From Paraspadella gotoi (taxonomy: Eukaryota > Chaetognatha): a DNA stretch of 64,000 nt. Below the pieces are notes generated by a model that ran no database searches, had not been told where the DNA came from, and saw only the letters and a list, made by a program, of their open reading frames with translations. The stretch covers positions 15,258,770 to 15,322,769 of the forward strand of contig CM119271.1 of NCBI GenBank assembly GCA_051294375.1, read 5' to 3'. Shown here piece after piece: positions 40,533 through 52,337 of this stretch (position 1 is its first letter; every line of letters starts with the position of its first letter). The position numbers and the translations under genes were made by a program.

Positions 40533-40844
40533 GATCTCGTCTCTGTCTCCATCTCTATCTTTTCTCTACGATCGCTAATTAGTTTGCCGATCCGATGTTA
40601 ACCAATTAACAAATTAACCCATTAACCAAATTAATCATTAACCGATCTTGCTGTTCAATCAAGCACCACAACAGTTGCTGTCAAAGGGAATAAAATTCCT
40701 CATTGCGAGAGGCGATCCGTTTGTGAATCAACAGTTGCTTCATTCTGGACAATCTCATCGACGCAACTGGTCGCTGATTTGAAATCATCGAACTTCGATC
40801 GCGCGTGACTGATCACGTGACCTGATATCACAATTCGGACGCGT

Positions 40845-40982
<138 letters not shown>

Positions 40983-41267
40983 TATTTTTTCGCCAGACAG
41001 AAAGAAGGATAGACAGTCACGCGACAGACAATGACATTTCCGTCTGACCCGAACTGTTTTTTGTCTCCCATTGTGATTCTTTTTTTAAATTTCCTCCCCT
41101 TCCCACTGAGCGCGTCAGACCATATTTTTCGTCTGTCTAGTCTACCCAACCGTCTGTCTATGTCTGTCCGTCTCTACGTCATCCGGTCTCGACGCGAGAC
41201 GCTGACACGTGGACACTGGACAGACATTGGGACTTAATCGTGAGAGAAATAAGTTATTTAAATTATA

Positions 41268-41535
41268 TATATTGGGCCTTAATTTCTCAAAGCGCCCGAT
41301 TTCATCATAAATTTTGAAGCTTTTAGGTGTAAAGATTATGTTTGAGGTTAGGGAAAAGAATTAAATTAGTGGTTAGGATAAGAATTAGGATAAGGATTAG
41401 GATAAAGATTAGGGTTATGGATTAGGTTTGTGATTAGAGTTTTGAAACAGATTAGGGTAAAATATGAAGGTTAAAATTGAGTTCGGGGATTAGGGAACAG
41501 AAATTGGGCCTTTTTGGAAAAGAGAGCGGGTTATT
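41268..41535 (+). repeat. Telomere-like-repeat element (family C), copy 2
   Basis: Head TTGGGCCTTAATTTCTCAAA, then GCGCCCGATTTCATCATAAATT; interior AGGATAAGGATTAGG-like degenerate repeats; tail GGAAAAGAGAGCGGG. It lies upstream of the Pitx ATG. Confidence 0.65.
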
Positions 41536-42134
41536 ATGAAATATTTTAAAAATGGATTCAAAATATTTAATTTGCACGGTGACGGGATAAAAGGCGAGTT
41601 AATAAGGCGAGGCAAAAGTGACGAGTCAATGACCACGCGACTGGACGTCCCGATCTCAGCCCGACATTGTAATCCAACGCCCGTTCTCGTTTCCCGTGGT
41701 CGCCCTTTCGTCTTTCGCCCGCTTTTTACTCTTTTCATTTTTCTCTCCTCTTTTGTCTTTTGTTTTTCTTTGGATTCGATTCGACGTCGCGCGGCGGCGC
41801 CACGGGCGATCGTCTAGTCGCGGATGAGATCAAATGGAAGAGGAGAGGGGAAAATACAAAAGATACTATCGAGTTGAGGCCAAGGGGCGATGGGAGGAGC
41901 GGAAAGGGAGAATAACGAAAACAAAAGACATCGTCTGTCGACAATTTCTAAAAAATGGTTAAAATAGAAGAGAAATAAGAATAAGTTGGTTAAAACTGTG
42001 ACACCCCTAAGACCACGAGCCCAAGACCCCAAACATCCCAAAGACCGCAAGCCCAAGACCCCAAACGAAAGATCAACGGAGTAAGTTTACTCTTCCGGCG
42101 AACTTCTGCTCATCATTCGCGGCATTTACGGTAT

Positions 42135-42135
<1 letters not shown>

Positions 42136-42199
<64 letters not shown>

Positions 42200-42276
42200 C
42201 GGTTTTTTCACGGCATCCTCGGCATTTCTCGCGCGAGGAATCTTCTTCTCTCTCCAATTTCAAACTGACGTCACGA

Positions 42277-42308
<32 letters not shown>

Positions 42309-42310
42309 TT
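42136..42310. repeat. (TC)n and (CGT)n arrays
   Basis: (TC)n of about 60 bp at 42138-42197 and (CGT)n of about 32 bp at 42277-42309. Confidence 0.9.
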
Positions 42311-42326
42311 TAACCATCAATCGAAC

Positions 42327-42409
42327 CTGCTGGTGCTGCGGTTGTACTTGTCGTTGTTGTTGGTTCCGGTGGAGGCGCCGTTCATCGTCGTCGTTCGACT
42401 CGCGTCCAC
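42327..42409 (-). CDS. Candidate upstream exon (alternative Pitx N-terminus?)
   Basis: On the minus strand a strong acceptor (TTTTTCTCCCGCCAG) precedes an 83-nt open segment reading VDASRTTTMNGASTG, then NNNDKYNRSTS. It ends AG|GTTCGA in phase 2. If unspliced, a stop (TGA) follows three codons later. A phase-2 acceptor inside the first Pitx exon (TTCAAG at 40157-40162) would give a continuous frame (AG + A = Arg, then SSPFIPPLP). The Asn/Ser/Gly-rich composition resembles the Pitx N-terminus. The 40.16-kb acceptor is weak, so this is a proposal only. Confidence 0.35.
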
Positions 42410-42619
42410 CTGGCGGGAGAAAAAAAACAACGAAAACCAAAGATGCGTTAAAAACTTGAAACCAAAATTTGTATCAATTAATTAATTTAAGAATTAAATT
42501 TTTTGTCGCAAATTAAATTACCCTTTAAATCACTAATCGATATTCCTTTTTGTAATAGTTAATATATTTATTAATTTAATATATTTAATAATTTAACTAA
42601 TTTTATAATTAATTCTCAC

Positions 42620-42682
42620 CTTCATCTCTACGTCAAGGGAGGAGGCTGTTCGACTTCCGTCCATGTCGTACCGTTCATCGAG
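42620..42682 (-). CDS. Candidate upstream exon, 21 codons
   Basis: Minus-strand acceptor TTGATTGACAG, 63 nt open in phase 0, and a strong donor AAG|GTGAGAA. It reads LDERYDMDGSRTASSLDVEMK and joins the 42327-42409 exon in phase. It may belong to an alternative Pitx transcript or to a separate short gene. The first exon further upstream was not found. Confidence 0.4.
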
Positions 42683-42867
42683 CTGTCAATCAATTAAATA
42701 TTAAAATTAATAATTAGGTTATTAAAGAAGTTAATATTAAATGAATAAATTGCATTCAAAACAAAAACGTTAGCAACCGGGTATTTTAAATTAACAACAT
42801 CATCACCAGGATCATTATCATAGTCATAGTCACCATTTATCATGGGCATCATCCCCATTTCAAAATA

Positions 42868-42869
<2 letters not shown>

Positions 42870-42941
<72 letters not shown>

Positions 42942-42945
42942 GACA
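42870..42945. repeat. (CAT)n microsatellite
   Basis: About 70 bp of (ATC)n. Confidence 0.95.
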
Positions 42946-42981
42946 CCCTCAGCGTGAACGACGAAGTATTTCGAAAAAAAG

Positions 42982-43759
42982 NNNNNNNNNNTCTCAGCGA
43001 TGGCAAAGATTCGTTCCTCCCTCCAAAAATAGGAATTTGTTCATCGTAGAATTGAATTTCGTTTATGATTGGTTTTTTATCTCGAGAACTCGGGGCGAAG
43101 GGAGAAGGGAGAAGGGAGAAGAGGGAGCTTGCTTCCTGCTAGGGACCTCCGCTGAGGAGCTCTTTGTAGGAGCGGTGTGCCTCGCTGGAGTTCTTTAAGA
43201 TGGCCGACGGGTTGGTGGTTTAATGGTTTAGGAGGGAGTAGTTATTTCTTTGTTGGTACTCATCTTTAATCTACTTTAAGAATGTATTTATAAAAATATG
43301 TAGGGTTATCATGAGAAATAATGGTAATTATATAAAAAGTAACTGAAATTTCAATAAATACGTAAATGGGTAAACAACAACGAAAAAACAATTAGTTGAA
43401 GATAAAAGGATCGGAAATATATACAAGGAATGAATTAATGAATTAGATAATGAATAAAGGAATAAACTAAGACACAAAAGAACGATTTGGCGAACGAACA
43501 AAGGAACAAAGAGATTTGAAACGAACAAAGCAGACGATTAATCGCGTGAAATGAAATTGGAATTTTAGTGAGATAAAACGAATCTCCGCTCACGAGATAA
43601 AATGATATAAAAGTGGGGATAAAACGAGATAATAATGGTGATAAAATGAAGTAAATCATTAGTTATATAAAAGTAATGGAAATTGAATAATTTTTTTTAC
43701 TGAGCAAGGGAAAAAAAATTATGCTCGTGGCTCTTTAACGCTGATTAAATCCATTAAGG

Positions 43760-43798
<39 letters not shown>

Positions 43799-43910
43799 CT
43801 CTCTCTCCTCTTATCTCTCTCTCGTCTCTCTCACTCCCTCTCTTTAGAAGCGCGCTTTTTAAATTTTATCGTAGGGTATATATCCTCTCTCTCTCCCGTC
43901 CTTTCACTCT
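42982..43910. other. AT-rich spacer, no gene recognised
   Basis: Opens with a 10-N gap (42982-42991). GGAGAAG repeats lie at 43098-43130, (GA)n at 43766-43796, and short CT runs continue to the large gap. Nothing coding is recognised. Confidence 0.6.
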
Positions 43911-44793
43911 NNNNNNNNNNNNNNNNNNNNNNNNNNNNNNNNNNNNNNNNNNNNNNNNNNNNNNNNNNNNNNNNNNNNNNNNNNNNNNNNNNNNNNNNNN
44001 NNNNNNNNNNNNNNNNNNNNNNNNNNNNNNNNNNNNNNNNNNNNNNNNNNNNNNNNNNNNNNNNNNNNNNNNNNNNNNNNNNNNNNNNNNNNNNNNNNNN
44101 NNNNNNNNNNNNNNNNNNNNNNNNNNNNNNNNNNNNNNNNNNNNNNNNNNNNNNNNNNNNNNNNNNNNNNNNNNNNNNNNNNNNNNNNNNNNNNNNNNNN
44201 NNNNNNNNNNNNNNNNNNNNNNNNNNNNNNNNNNNNNNNNNNNNNNNNNNNNNNNNNNNNNNNNNNNNNNNNNNNNNNNNNNNNNNNNNNNNNNNNNNNN
44301 NNNNNNNNNNNNNNNNNNNNNNNNNNNNNNNNNNNNNNNNNNNNNNNNNNNNNNNNNNNNNNNNNNNNNNNNNNNNNNNNNNNNNNNNNNNNNNNNNNNN
44401 NNNNNNNNNNNNNNNNNNNNNNNNNNNNNNNNNNNNNNNNNNNNNNNNNNNNNNNNNNNNNNNNNNNNNNNNNNNNNNNNNNNNNNNNNNNNNNNNNNNN
44501 NNNNNNNNNNNNNNNNNNNNNNNNNNNNNNNNNNNNNNNNNNNNNNNNNNNNNNNNNNNNNNNNNNNNNNNNNNNNNNNNNNNNNNNNNNNNNNNNNNNN
44601 NNNNNNNNNNNNNNNNNNNNNNNNNNNNNNNNNNNNNNNNNNNNNNNNNNNNNNNNNNNNNNNNNNNNNNNNNNNNNNNNNNNNNNNNNNNNNNNNNNNN
44701 NNNNNNNNNNNNNNNNNNNNNNNNNNNNNNNNNNNNNNNNNNNNNNNNNNNNNNNNNNNNNNNNNNNNNNNNNNNNNNNNNNNNNNNNNNNNN
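43911..44793. other. Assembly gap, 883 N
   Basis: Flanked by CT-rich sequence on the left and (GA)n on the right, so probably an unresolved simple repeat. Confidence 0.99.
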
Positions 44794-44919
44794 GAGAGAG
44801 AGAGAGAGTTTGTTGTCCGAGAGATTTCAAATGTCAGAGTTTGTTGCAGCGACCGCGAAATGCAATTAAGGAACGTTCCTTCCGCTTGAAAAGGTGTTGA
44901 GTTATCCGGGGGGTGGAGG

Positions 44920-45000
44920 AGGAGGAGGAGGAGCAGGAGGAAGAGGAGGAGGAGGAAGAAGAGGAAGATGAGGGGAGGAGGGAGTTTAAGTTATTTTTTT
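44920..45000. repeat. (GGA)n triplet tract
   Basis: GGAGGAGGA with GCA and AGA variants over about 70 bp. A complementary (CCT)n tract lies at 45303-45432. Confidence 0.9.
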
Positions 45001-45715
45001 AATATCATCTTTCAATTTCTTATCTTGTCCTAAGCCTCTTTCTTGCATTTCTTTTTAGATTTTGCTTCCCGATATGATTAATTTTAATCTAATTTTAGTT
45101 ATTTTTTTATGTTTGTTCAAACAAATTTATCTTTCTCTCAATTTTTCTCCCGAATTCTTCCACTAATTCTTATCTATATATAACCTCTCTAATTTATTGT
45201 CTTCTCTTACACCTACTTACCTATCTACCTCTCTTACCTATCTTCGTAAGACAATTTATCCCCAGAACGAATTTTTGTTTGAAACCGGAAACGATTCAAG
45301 TCTTCCTCCTCTTTCTCCTCCTTCTCCTCCTCCCCCTCCTCATCTTCCTCCTCTTTCTCCTCCTTCTCTTCCTCCCCCTCCTCATCTTCCTCTTCTTCCT
45401 CCTCCTCTAACTCCTCTTCCTCCTCCTCTACCACTTTTTAGTTTCAATAACAAATATTAAACAATTTAGATTTTTTTCCCGTCCATTCCACTTACAACTT
45501 TTCAAATATAATTGTCAAAAAATTGACAATTAATCCGTTCGGTTTTAACCCGATCAAATCGCCATTTTTATTGTTTTGACATTTGGTCTCATTCTAATTC
45601 AACTATTTTTCCCTAAATTCTAAGGAAATGACGGAAAGAGTAATTTCCGGAAGTGAGAGAGGGATGAAGGCGGAAGATGGAAGGGGGGGGGGAGAGAGAG
45701 GATGGCTGGTGCCGG
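45001..45715. other. AT-rich spacer with (CCT/CTT)n
   Basis: A (TCC/TTC)n pyrimidine array at 45303-45432 gives Pro/Leu/Ser or Glu frames that are not genes. The remainder shows nothing recognisable. Confidence 0.6.
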
Positions 45716-46020
45716 AAGGGCTCTCTTTTCCGAGAGTTCCCCATTTCTCTTCGTTTATCTAAGATTTTTAACTTTAATATTTAACCTAAATATATTTTTT
45801 TAATTTATAAACCTAATATTAATAATTAACCCTAATCCCTAACTCTAACCAAATCTTAAACCCTAATCTTAAACCCTGATCTTAAACCCTTATCAGTAAT
45901 TTATAACCCTAACCTTACCTCTAACCCTAACCTTAATCACTAACCTAATATTTAACTAAAAAAATTAACATAATTCCAAATATAAGATTAAAACGGTTGC
46001 TTTGATAAAATAAGGCCGCC
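45716..46020 (-). repeat. Telomere-like-repeat element (family C), copy 3
   Basis: In minus orientation: head GGCCTTATTTTATCAAAGC, then CGTTTTAATCTTATATTTGG; interior TTAGGGTTAGAGGTAAGG and AGGGTTTAAGAT repeats; then TTAAAGTTAAAA and the tail CTCGGAAAAGAGAGCCC. It has the same order of parts as copy 1. Confidence 0.7.
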
Positions 46021-46296
46021 GGAAGTAGGAAACTCCGGTCAACTAGAAAAGTTTTAATGTTTACAAATAATATTAACGAACAAACATGACGAATTTTGCT
46101 TCGTATCGGACGTCTGTTTTAAACATATTTAATTGTCTACATCTGCTTAGTTTTTACATTAAGATTAATTTACTGACATGAATGACTATTGACTAGTAAA
46201 CGGAAGTTTTGACTCGAATGGTTTAATAAAAACAAAAAACAAAGAAAGATAAGAAAAAAAACATTGTTTTCTTTTCTTCGTGATCGTCGAAATAAA

Positions 46297-46360
<64 letters not shown>

Positions 46361-46600
46361 TTCATCCCGATTGTCATTCATATTTATTTATCTGTCCGGG
46401 AAAAAGTCGATCAGCCTGAATCGCGAATTATGAATTATGAATAAGATTTAAAATCTATTTTCTGTTCAGAATTATGAATACGAGATTCAGTTTAAGATTA
46501 AGTGAGTAAAAGAGAAAAGATGTCATTCGATTGTGAAAGTAAATCCTTTTTCATTTTTGGGACCAAATGAGAAAAACGGTGTACCTCCCCCTTTATCGTC
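46021..46600. other. Spacer with (CGT)n
   Basis: A (GTC)n array of about 60 bp at 46297-46358. The rest is AT-rich without recognisable genes. Confidence 0.7.
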
Positions 46601-46768
46601 TCTCTCTCTCTCTCTCTCTCTCTCNNNNNNNNNNNNNNNNNNNNNNNNNNNNNNNNNNNNNNNNNNNNNNNNNNNNNNNNNNNNNNNNNNNNNNNNNNNN
46701 NNNNNNNNNNNNNNNNNNNNNNNNNNNNNNNNNNNNNNNNNNNNNNNNNNTCTCTCTCTCTCTCTCTC
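46599..46768. repeat. (TC)n microsatellite containing a 126-N gap
   Basis: (TC)n on both sides of the N run 46625-46750, so the gap lies inside the array. Confidence 0.95.
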
Positions 46769-46854
46769 TGTCATACCAAAGAAAATGACAAAGAAATTAT
46801 GACAAAAAATCTATGATTCGACATCAAAGACGACAAAGTCGTCAACATCAACAT

Positions 46855-46856
46855 CC

Positions 46857-46887
<31 letters not shown>

Positions 46888-47117
46888 AGACGTCAAAACA
46901 TCAATAAGACGAAATCCTCTTCCTCCTCTTTTTCCTACTCCTCCTCCTCATTCGCCATATTTAGCGAATTTGGCGTCCATAAGGCGTCAACCGGAAACGG
47001 CGCGTGCATTGACACGTGGACAAACGCGTGCATCGACACGTGGACGGGCGCGTGCGCAAACATCGCGAAGACACGTGGCGCGTAGACGTAACTGAGACGC
47101 ACGTGACGAGAGAGAGA
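46855..47117. other. GC-rich patch with four CACGTG E-boxes
   Basis: (ACG)n at 46859-46888, then from 47005 a repeated unit of about 24 bp (GCGTGCATCGACACGTGGAC). CACGTG occurs at 47013, 47037, 47072 and 47100. It ends in (GA)n at the next gap. Confidence 0.6.
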
Positions 47118-47403
47118 NNNNNNNNNNNNNNNNNNNNNNNNNNNNNNNNNNNNNNNNNNNNNNNNNNNNNNNNNNNNNNNNNNNNNNNNNNNNNNNNNNN
47201 NNNNNNNNNNNNNNNNNNNNNNNNNNNNNNNNNNNNNNNNNNNNNNNNNNNNNNNNNNNNNNNNNNNNNNNNNNNNNNNNNNNNNNNNNNNNNNNNNNNN
47301 NNNNNNNNNNNNNNNNNNNNNNNNNNNNNNNNNNNNNNNNNNNNNNNNNNNNNNNNNNNNNNNNNNNNNNNNNNNNNNNNNNNNNNNNNNNNNNNNNNNN
47401 NNN
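47118..47403. other. Assembly gap, 286 N
   Basis: Left flank GAGAGAGA, right flank (CGCCGT)n with five units. Confidence 0.99.
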
Positions 47404-47797
47404 CGCCGCCGTCGCCGCCGTCGCCGCCGTCGCCGCCGTCGCCTTCAGGACCAATTATGTGGACCGAACGATGATTTGGAATAATTAAGAGAGGAAAATC
47501 GGTTGTGGAGAGAGAGAGGGAGAGAGAGGGAGAGAGAGGGAGAGAGGGAGCGAGATATTTTTGCTGGGTGGGTGAGTCGGTCTTTCTATTTTTCTTTCTC
47601 CTTATTCTTACAACATTCTTAATATACCTACCTCTAGGTGATTTATCTATCTTTCTATTTTTCTATTTTTCTATTTTTCTTTCTTTCTCTCTTTCTTTCT
47701 TTCTTTCTTTCTCTTTCTATCTTTCTATTTTCTTACTATCTCTTTATAGCTTTTTCCTTTTCATTCATTTTTCTTTCTTTCTTTCAATTATTTCTTT
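47404..47797. repeat. (GCCGTC)n, (GAGAGG)n and (CTTT)n tracts
   Basis: Simple repeats only: hexamers at 47404-47442, GGGAGAGA at 47508-47552, and CTTT-rich sequence from 47640. Confidence 0.85.
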
Positions 47798-48205
47798 NNN
47801 NNNNNNNNNNNNNNNNNNNNNNNNNNNNNNNNNNNNNNNNNNNNNNNNNNNNNNNNNNNNNNNNNNNNNNNNNNNNNNNNNNNNNNNNNNNNNNNNNNNN
47901 NNNNNNNNNNNNNNNNNNNNNNNNNNNNNNNNNNNNNNNNNNNNNNNNNNNNNNNNNNNNNNNNNNNNNNNNNNNNNNNNNNNNNNNNNNNNNNNNNNNN
48001 NNNNNNNNNNNNNNNNNNNNNNNNNNNNNNNNNNNNNNNNNNNNNNNNNNNNNNNNNNNNNNNNNNNNNNNNNNNNNNNNNNNNNNNNNNNNNNNNNNNN
48101 NNNNNNNNNNNNNNNNNNNNNNNNNNNNNNNNNNNNNNNNNNNNNNNNNNNNNNNNNNNNNNNNNNNNNNNNNNNNNNNNNNNNNNNNNNNNNNNNNNNN
48201 NNNNN
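47798..48205. other. Assembly gap, 408 N
   Basis: Between (CTTT)n and T-rich sequence. Confidence 0.99.
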
Positions 48206-48960
48206 TTTTTTGTCTATATTATTTTTGTCTTTTTTGTATTTTGTTTTTTGTTTTTTTTGTTTTTTTTTTTGTCCAAATGTTTTTTGATGTCGGGTGATGG
48301 AGCTGACGGCTGAGACGTCGTCGACTTTATTCGTTTAAAGGTCAAACTCCATCTGTTACGCACTTCATGATTAAATAATCAAATTAATAAATATAGTGTA
48401 TCTTTAATTGTATAAGCAGTACCTCAGCTTCGACTCAGAATGTAACACAATGTTTCAGGCCACAATAGCTCAGAAAATAAGTCAATTGATTAAAAAAAAT
48501 ATAATTTTACAAAAAATGTTCGTAAAATTTAATGAATGGATAGTTTTATATCCATTCCACCTATTTTATTTCCTTTAATATAAATTATAAATTATAATGC
48601 AGCCCCTGACAAATTCTCACAACCCTTTTTACTTTACTCAACAACTGACGAACTTACCCAAATTCACTCTCACTCACTCTCACCCACACACGCCGCTTTG
48701 CATGACTATCGTTCGCGCGTCTCGCACCCAAAATGACAACAAAAAAAAAAGAAGAAAAAAGGAAGAAAAAAGGAAGAAAAAAAGGATAACAGACAACAAC
48801 CAGCGAATCGACACTATCCCTCTTCCTTCAATCTCTTTAACTCCGCAAAATTTGATTGAACAAACATTCCTCAAACTTCTTTTCTTTCCCTTCCCCTCTC
48901 CTCTCCGCGCCCACGAGAGAGAAAGCTTCTTCGCCTTCTGTATCGATTCGGTGAAGAAAT
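48206..48960. other. AT-rich spacer with partial family A fragment
   Basis: 48455-48550 contains a fragment AAATTTAATGAATGGATAG resembling the end of family A. 48735-48785 is an AAGAAAAA run. No gene recognised. Confidence 0.5.
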
Positions 48961-49000
48961 AACGCCGACTCTGCCCGTCTGCTCTCCTCTCTCCTCCTTC

Positions 49001-49038
<38 letters not shown>

Positions 49039-49390
49039 CTCCTCTCCCTCCTCTCCTCTCCCCCCTCACACTATCTCTCCTCTCTACCTCGCCTCTCGCG
49101 TCTCTCACTCCTCTCCTCTCTCCTCTGTCTCCACCTCTCTCTCTCTCTCGCCTCCTCTCCTTCGATACTCGTCCGTCTCCTTCCTTTTTATCCGTCTCTC
49201 TCTCTCGCCTCCTCCCTCTTCTCTCCCATCTCCTCTCTCCTCTCTCTCTCTTCTCTCTCCACTTACGTCTTCATTCATCTTCCCATCTAGGCCATTCTCA
49301 CTCCATCCTCCCTCCTCCTCTCTCCTCCTCTTCCCCTCTCCCTCCTCATTCCCCATCTATCCCTCTCCTTCGATCTCTCCCTTCACCATG
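48961..49390. repeat. CT-rich pyrimidine tract
   Basis: CTCTCCTCC-type sequence over about 420 nt. Minus-strand Glu/Arg/Gly frames are artefacts. Confidence 0.85.
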
Positions 49391-50465
49391 CATGCCCTTA
49401 GACCTAAACAAAACTGACCAGCAGAGCACGTGCCAGCAGAGACGCAGGAGAGAGGCCAGAGAGAGACCGCAGAGAGATCGAGGAGCAGTAGACGACCGCA
49501 CGAGAGACGCAGAGAGACGCGACGCCAGCCCAACCAAATCGCAAGAGGAAGGCGCACGACGAGAAGACCGACGCACGATCGACCGGGGCTGTCTGGCCCA
49601 GAAAAACACAGCTGAGAAGAAGAGGCGAACGACTAGACGACGCACGCGACGACGACGACGACGACGACGACGAGACGACGACGAACGACTGGGACTTAGA
49701 CCGGATGACGACGATGCCACGCCGATAGCGTCGCACGAAGACAATTAACTATTACAAGACAACAACGATAACGATAACGAAAACGAGCGATGGCGAAGAA
49801 GACACAGTACGATAGACGACGAGCGACGAACGACGACTGACGAGCGACGAATAAAATTATGATGATGAAAAAGACGGTGACAGTGATGATTTTTATGATA
49901 ATGAATTCAAAAACATAATGACAACGAAGACGACGACAATGACAGATGCTGACGAACGAAATGACGACGTCGACGAAAATTACGTTAATGACAATGACGA
50001 AGATTATGATGACAGCGACGACGACGATTATGATGATGAAGACGACGACGACGACGACGACGTCGATTTAGGCGCCGGCGCCGTTCGATTTCGACGTCGC
50101 CCGACTTCAAAACCACAAAAGGGCAGAGGTCACGGATGGCGCCGGGCGCCGAGGCACGTGCCGCTTGGGGCGGGCCGCGGTGGGTGTCGGGGTTTGTGGG
50201 GCAGAGAGAAGGATGATGATCGTGGGCGGACGAGGAGGAGATGAGGGGGGGAGAGACTCGGGAGGAAGTTGGAGCGAGAGTGAGATAGAGATGGAATAGA
50301 AATATAGAGAGAAAGGAAAATAGAAAAAAATTCTGACAGTCGCAATTTAATAATGTAATAATGTAACAATGTAATAATAAACGAAAACTTTCTGCATAAA
50401 GTATTCAAACTCGCTTGGAGAGGCAGTTTGAAATTTCGTTGCACATAGCTGTGGATAAGGCGCTA
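49391..50465. repeat. (CAGAGAGA), (GACGAC) and (GATGAC) low-complexity region
   Basis: 49430-49540 has GCAGAGAGACG-like irregular repeats. 49640-49690 and 49910-50060 are GAC/GAT triplets that give Asp/Thr/Arg frames. 50060-50210 is GC-rich and open on the plus strand (RGHGWRRAPRH...), but it continues from the triplet array and has no family resemblance. Confidence 0.6.
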
Positions 50466-50469
50466 AGTG

Positions 50470-50690
50470 GGCGGAGGACTATCCGTAACTTCTACACCCC
50501 ATCAGCAGCCATGGAACGGGTCCTGGGCTTGGAACCAGGATTTAGGGTTTTCTAAGCCCCAAAGGGGGTTTACGGCCGTCCTCACGCTTGCCGCAGGCTA
50601 GGTACCGGGTTGGGATTGAACCCAGTAACTAGTGGTCATGAGCTGATGGCTTTACTCAATGAGCCACCGGGTCACCACTGAAGGTGTCGG
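50470..50690 (-). repeat. tRNA-derived SINE-like repeat (family B), copy 2
   Basis: In minus orientation: A-box-like GGTGGCTCATTGAGTAAAGC, then CATCAGCTCATGACC, then B-box GGGTTCAATCCC 50 nt after the start, then a body ending CCCGTTCCATGGCTGCTGAT. This is the best-preserved copy. Confidence 0.7.
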
Positions 50691-51330
50691 TCGGTCGGTC
50701 GGTCGGGCAAACAGGAGAGCGGGCAAACACTGGTAACAGCGGATGGGAAGCGGACAGAAGCGAACGTCGAGCAAAAAGAAGCGGAAGTTTGGAAGCGAAA
50801 ACGGTCGGCATGACGACTTAAGAGAGAAAATGTCGCAATCATTTCGAGATTTCTTCGCTCGACGAAGCGAAACGTATTTGTGGGGGGGGAAAGGGGAGAA
50901 AGAGAAATGGGGAATGAGAGGTTGTGATATCATTAGTATTTCTTTGAAGTAAAATATATAGATTTGAGATAGATATTGATATGCGGATTGAACCAGGGCA
51001 ATGGGCATTAATGAATGGTAATTTTAAAAGGATTTTAGTTATTCTAATATTATTAGGAAGTCATAGTAAGGCTTTTCGTAAGTACAAGACCGCATCTACT
51101 TAATGTATCTTCTTGTTATCCGTTTACACAATCCGTGACCATTCAGATTAAAATTTTGACTGGGGTAATTTTCTTTAAATGCTTACCACTAAATATTATT
51201 TAGTTTGAAGGAACATTTTTTTGAGATTACTGCAATATGCAAATGAGGTTTAAGAAAAGAAACTAAAAAGAAATTGAACAGCGCGTTTTGGAAGACACCA
51301 TGACATCGAAATTGAGAAAAGGAATGATAC
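50691..51330. other. Spacer, no gene recognised
   Basis: A short (CGGT)n at 50689-50706, then ordinary AT-rich sequence. Confidence 0.5.
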
Positions 51331-51480
51331 AGCAGAGGAATAAAAGCAAGTAAATAAAGTAAAGCAAGTCGGGTGGAACACAGCAGAGGAATAAAAGCAA
51401 GTAAATCAAGTTAAGCAAGTCGGGTGGAATACAGCAGAGGAATAAAAGCAAGTAAATCAAGTAAAGCAAGTCGGGGGGGA
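51330..51480. repeat. Three-copy minisatellite, CAGCAGAGGAATAAAAGCAA units
   Basis: Three tandem units of about 51 bp containing AGCAGAGGAATAAAAGCAAG, then TAAAGCAAGTCGGGTGGAA. The last ends GGGGGGAAAA. Confidence 0.9.
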
Positions 51481-52050
51481 AAAAAAGAAAGGAAGAAAGA
51501 AAGGAAAATGATAAAAAAAGGGGGGGGAGAAAAGATAATGGGTCAGTGAGAGAAAAAGTAAGTGAGGGAAAATGGGAGAAAGAAGGTAAATGAAGCGAAA
51601 GGTAAGGTCAAAGGTAAGTGAAGCAAAAGGTCAGAAAGATCAAAGGAAGGGAAAAGCTAAAGTGAGTAAAGTAAAACGAGTGAGAGAAAAAACTCGGTCG
51701 GTCGGTCTGCTTCGGGGTCTTAAGGTGTTGTTCGAAAGGGTAGAGGACTGAGTGAGAGGGAAGGGCAGAGGTGACGGGCAGACTGCGAAGGAGGACAAAG
51801 GAGGTAGACAGAGAGGAGAGTGGGTCACAAGGAGGAAAGGGTCAGAAGAAAGACGCAGAAGGCAGATTTAACCACAATCACCCGACATTCAGCCAGTGGC
51901 CAGTGGCCACAGTACACAGCCCACAGCCTTCTACCTTAAATGTTAAGAGATCCTACGGGGAATTTCAAGAGAAGCGGCTCGTCAAAGGCTGTCGTTTAAA
52001 CTAAACTTCGGTGCAAATTTTATTCTAGCGGTACAGGGGAGCGGTACACG
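51481..52050. other. Purine-rich spacer
   Basis: AAGAAAG/GTGAG-rich irregular repeats at 51490-51690. 51890-51930 has short direct repeats CAGTGGCCA. No gene recognised. Confidence 0.5.
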
Positions 52051-52067
52051 GATGCGCATTTCACACT

Positions 52068-52099
52068 GCACAGTGCGCACTGTGCACTGTGCACAGTGC
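52068..52099. repeat. Two overlapping perfect palindromes
   Basis: 52068-52085 (GCACAGTGCGCACTGTGC) and 52084-52099 (GCACTGTGCACAGTGC) are each self-complementary and share two bases. Confidence 0.85.
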
Positions 52100-52337
52100 A
52101 TAGCAAATTGTGCAATCATGTATGTGTATTTAAAACCTTGTGTGAAGTGTATTGAACACTTGTGCGTAATACTTGATGTTTCAAGTAGAATTTTCATCCG
52201 TATTGTAAATTTTTTTTCGGAAGCTTTTAAAATTTAAACGTTAACCTTTTCTTTTTTTCGAAACTTGTTTTCGCCAATATTGGAAAAAGCAAAGAAAGAA
52301 AGAATAAGGAGAGGGAGTAAAAAGGAGAGAGAGAGAG

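Noticed and set aside
43137-43206. Minus-strand peptide SAILKNSSEAHRSYKELLSGGP ending in a stop, protein-like in appearance
   Set aside because: An in-frame stop lies just upstream with no acceptor or ATG between, so no exon can be built.
49392-50244. Arg/Asp-rich ORFs that could suggest nucleic-acid-binding proteins
   Set aside because: Encoded by GAC/GAT triplet arrays and GCAGAGAGAC repeats, with no domain and no plausible gene structure.
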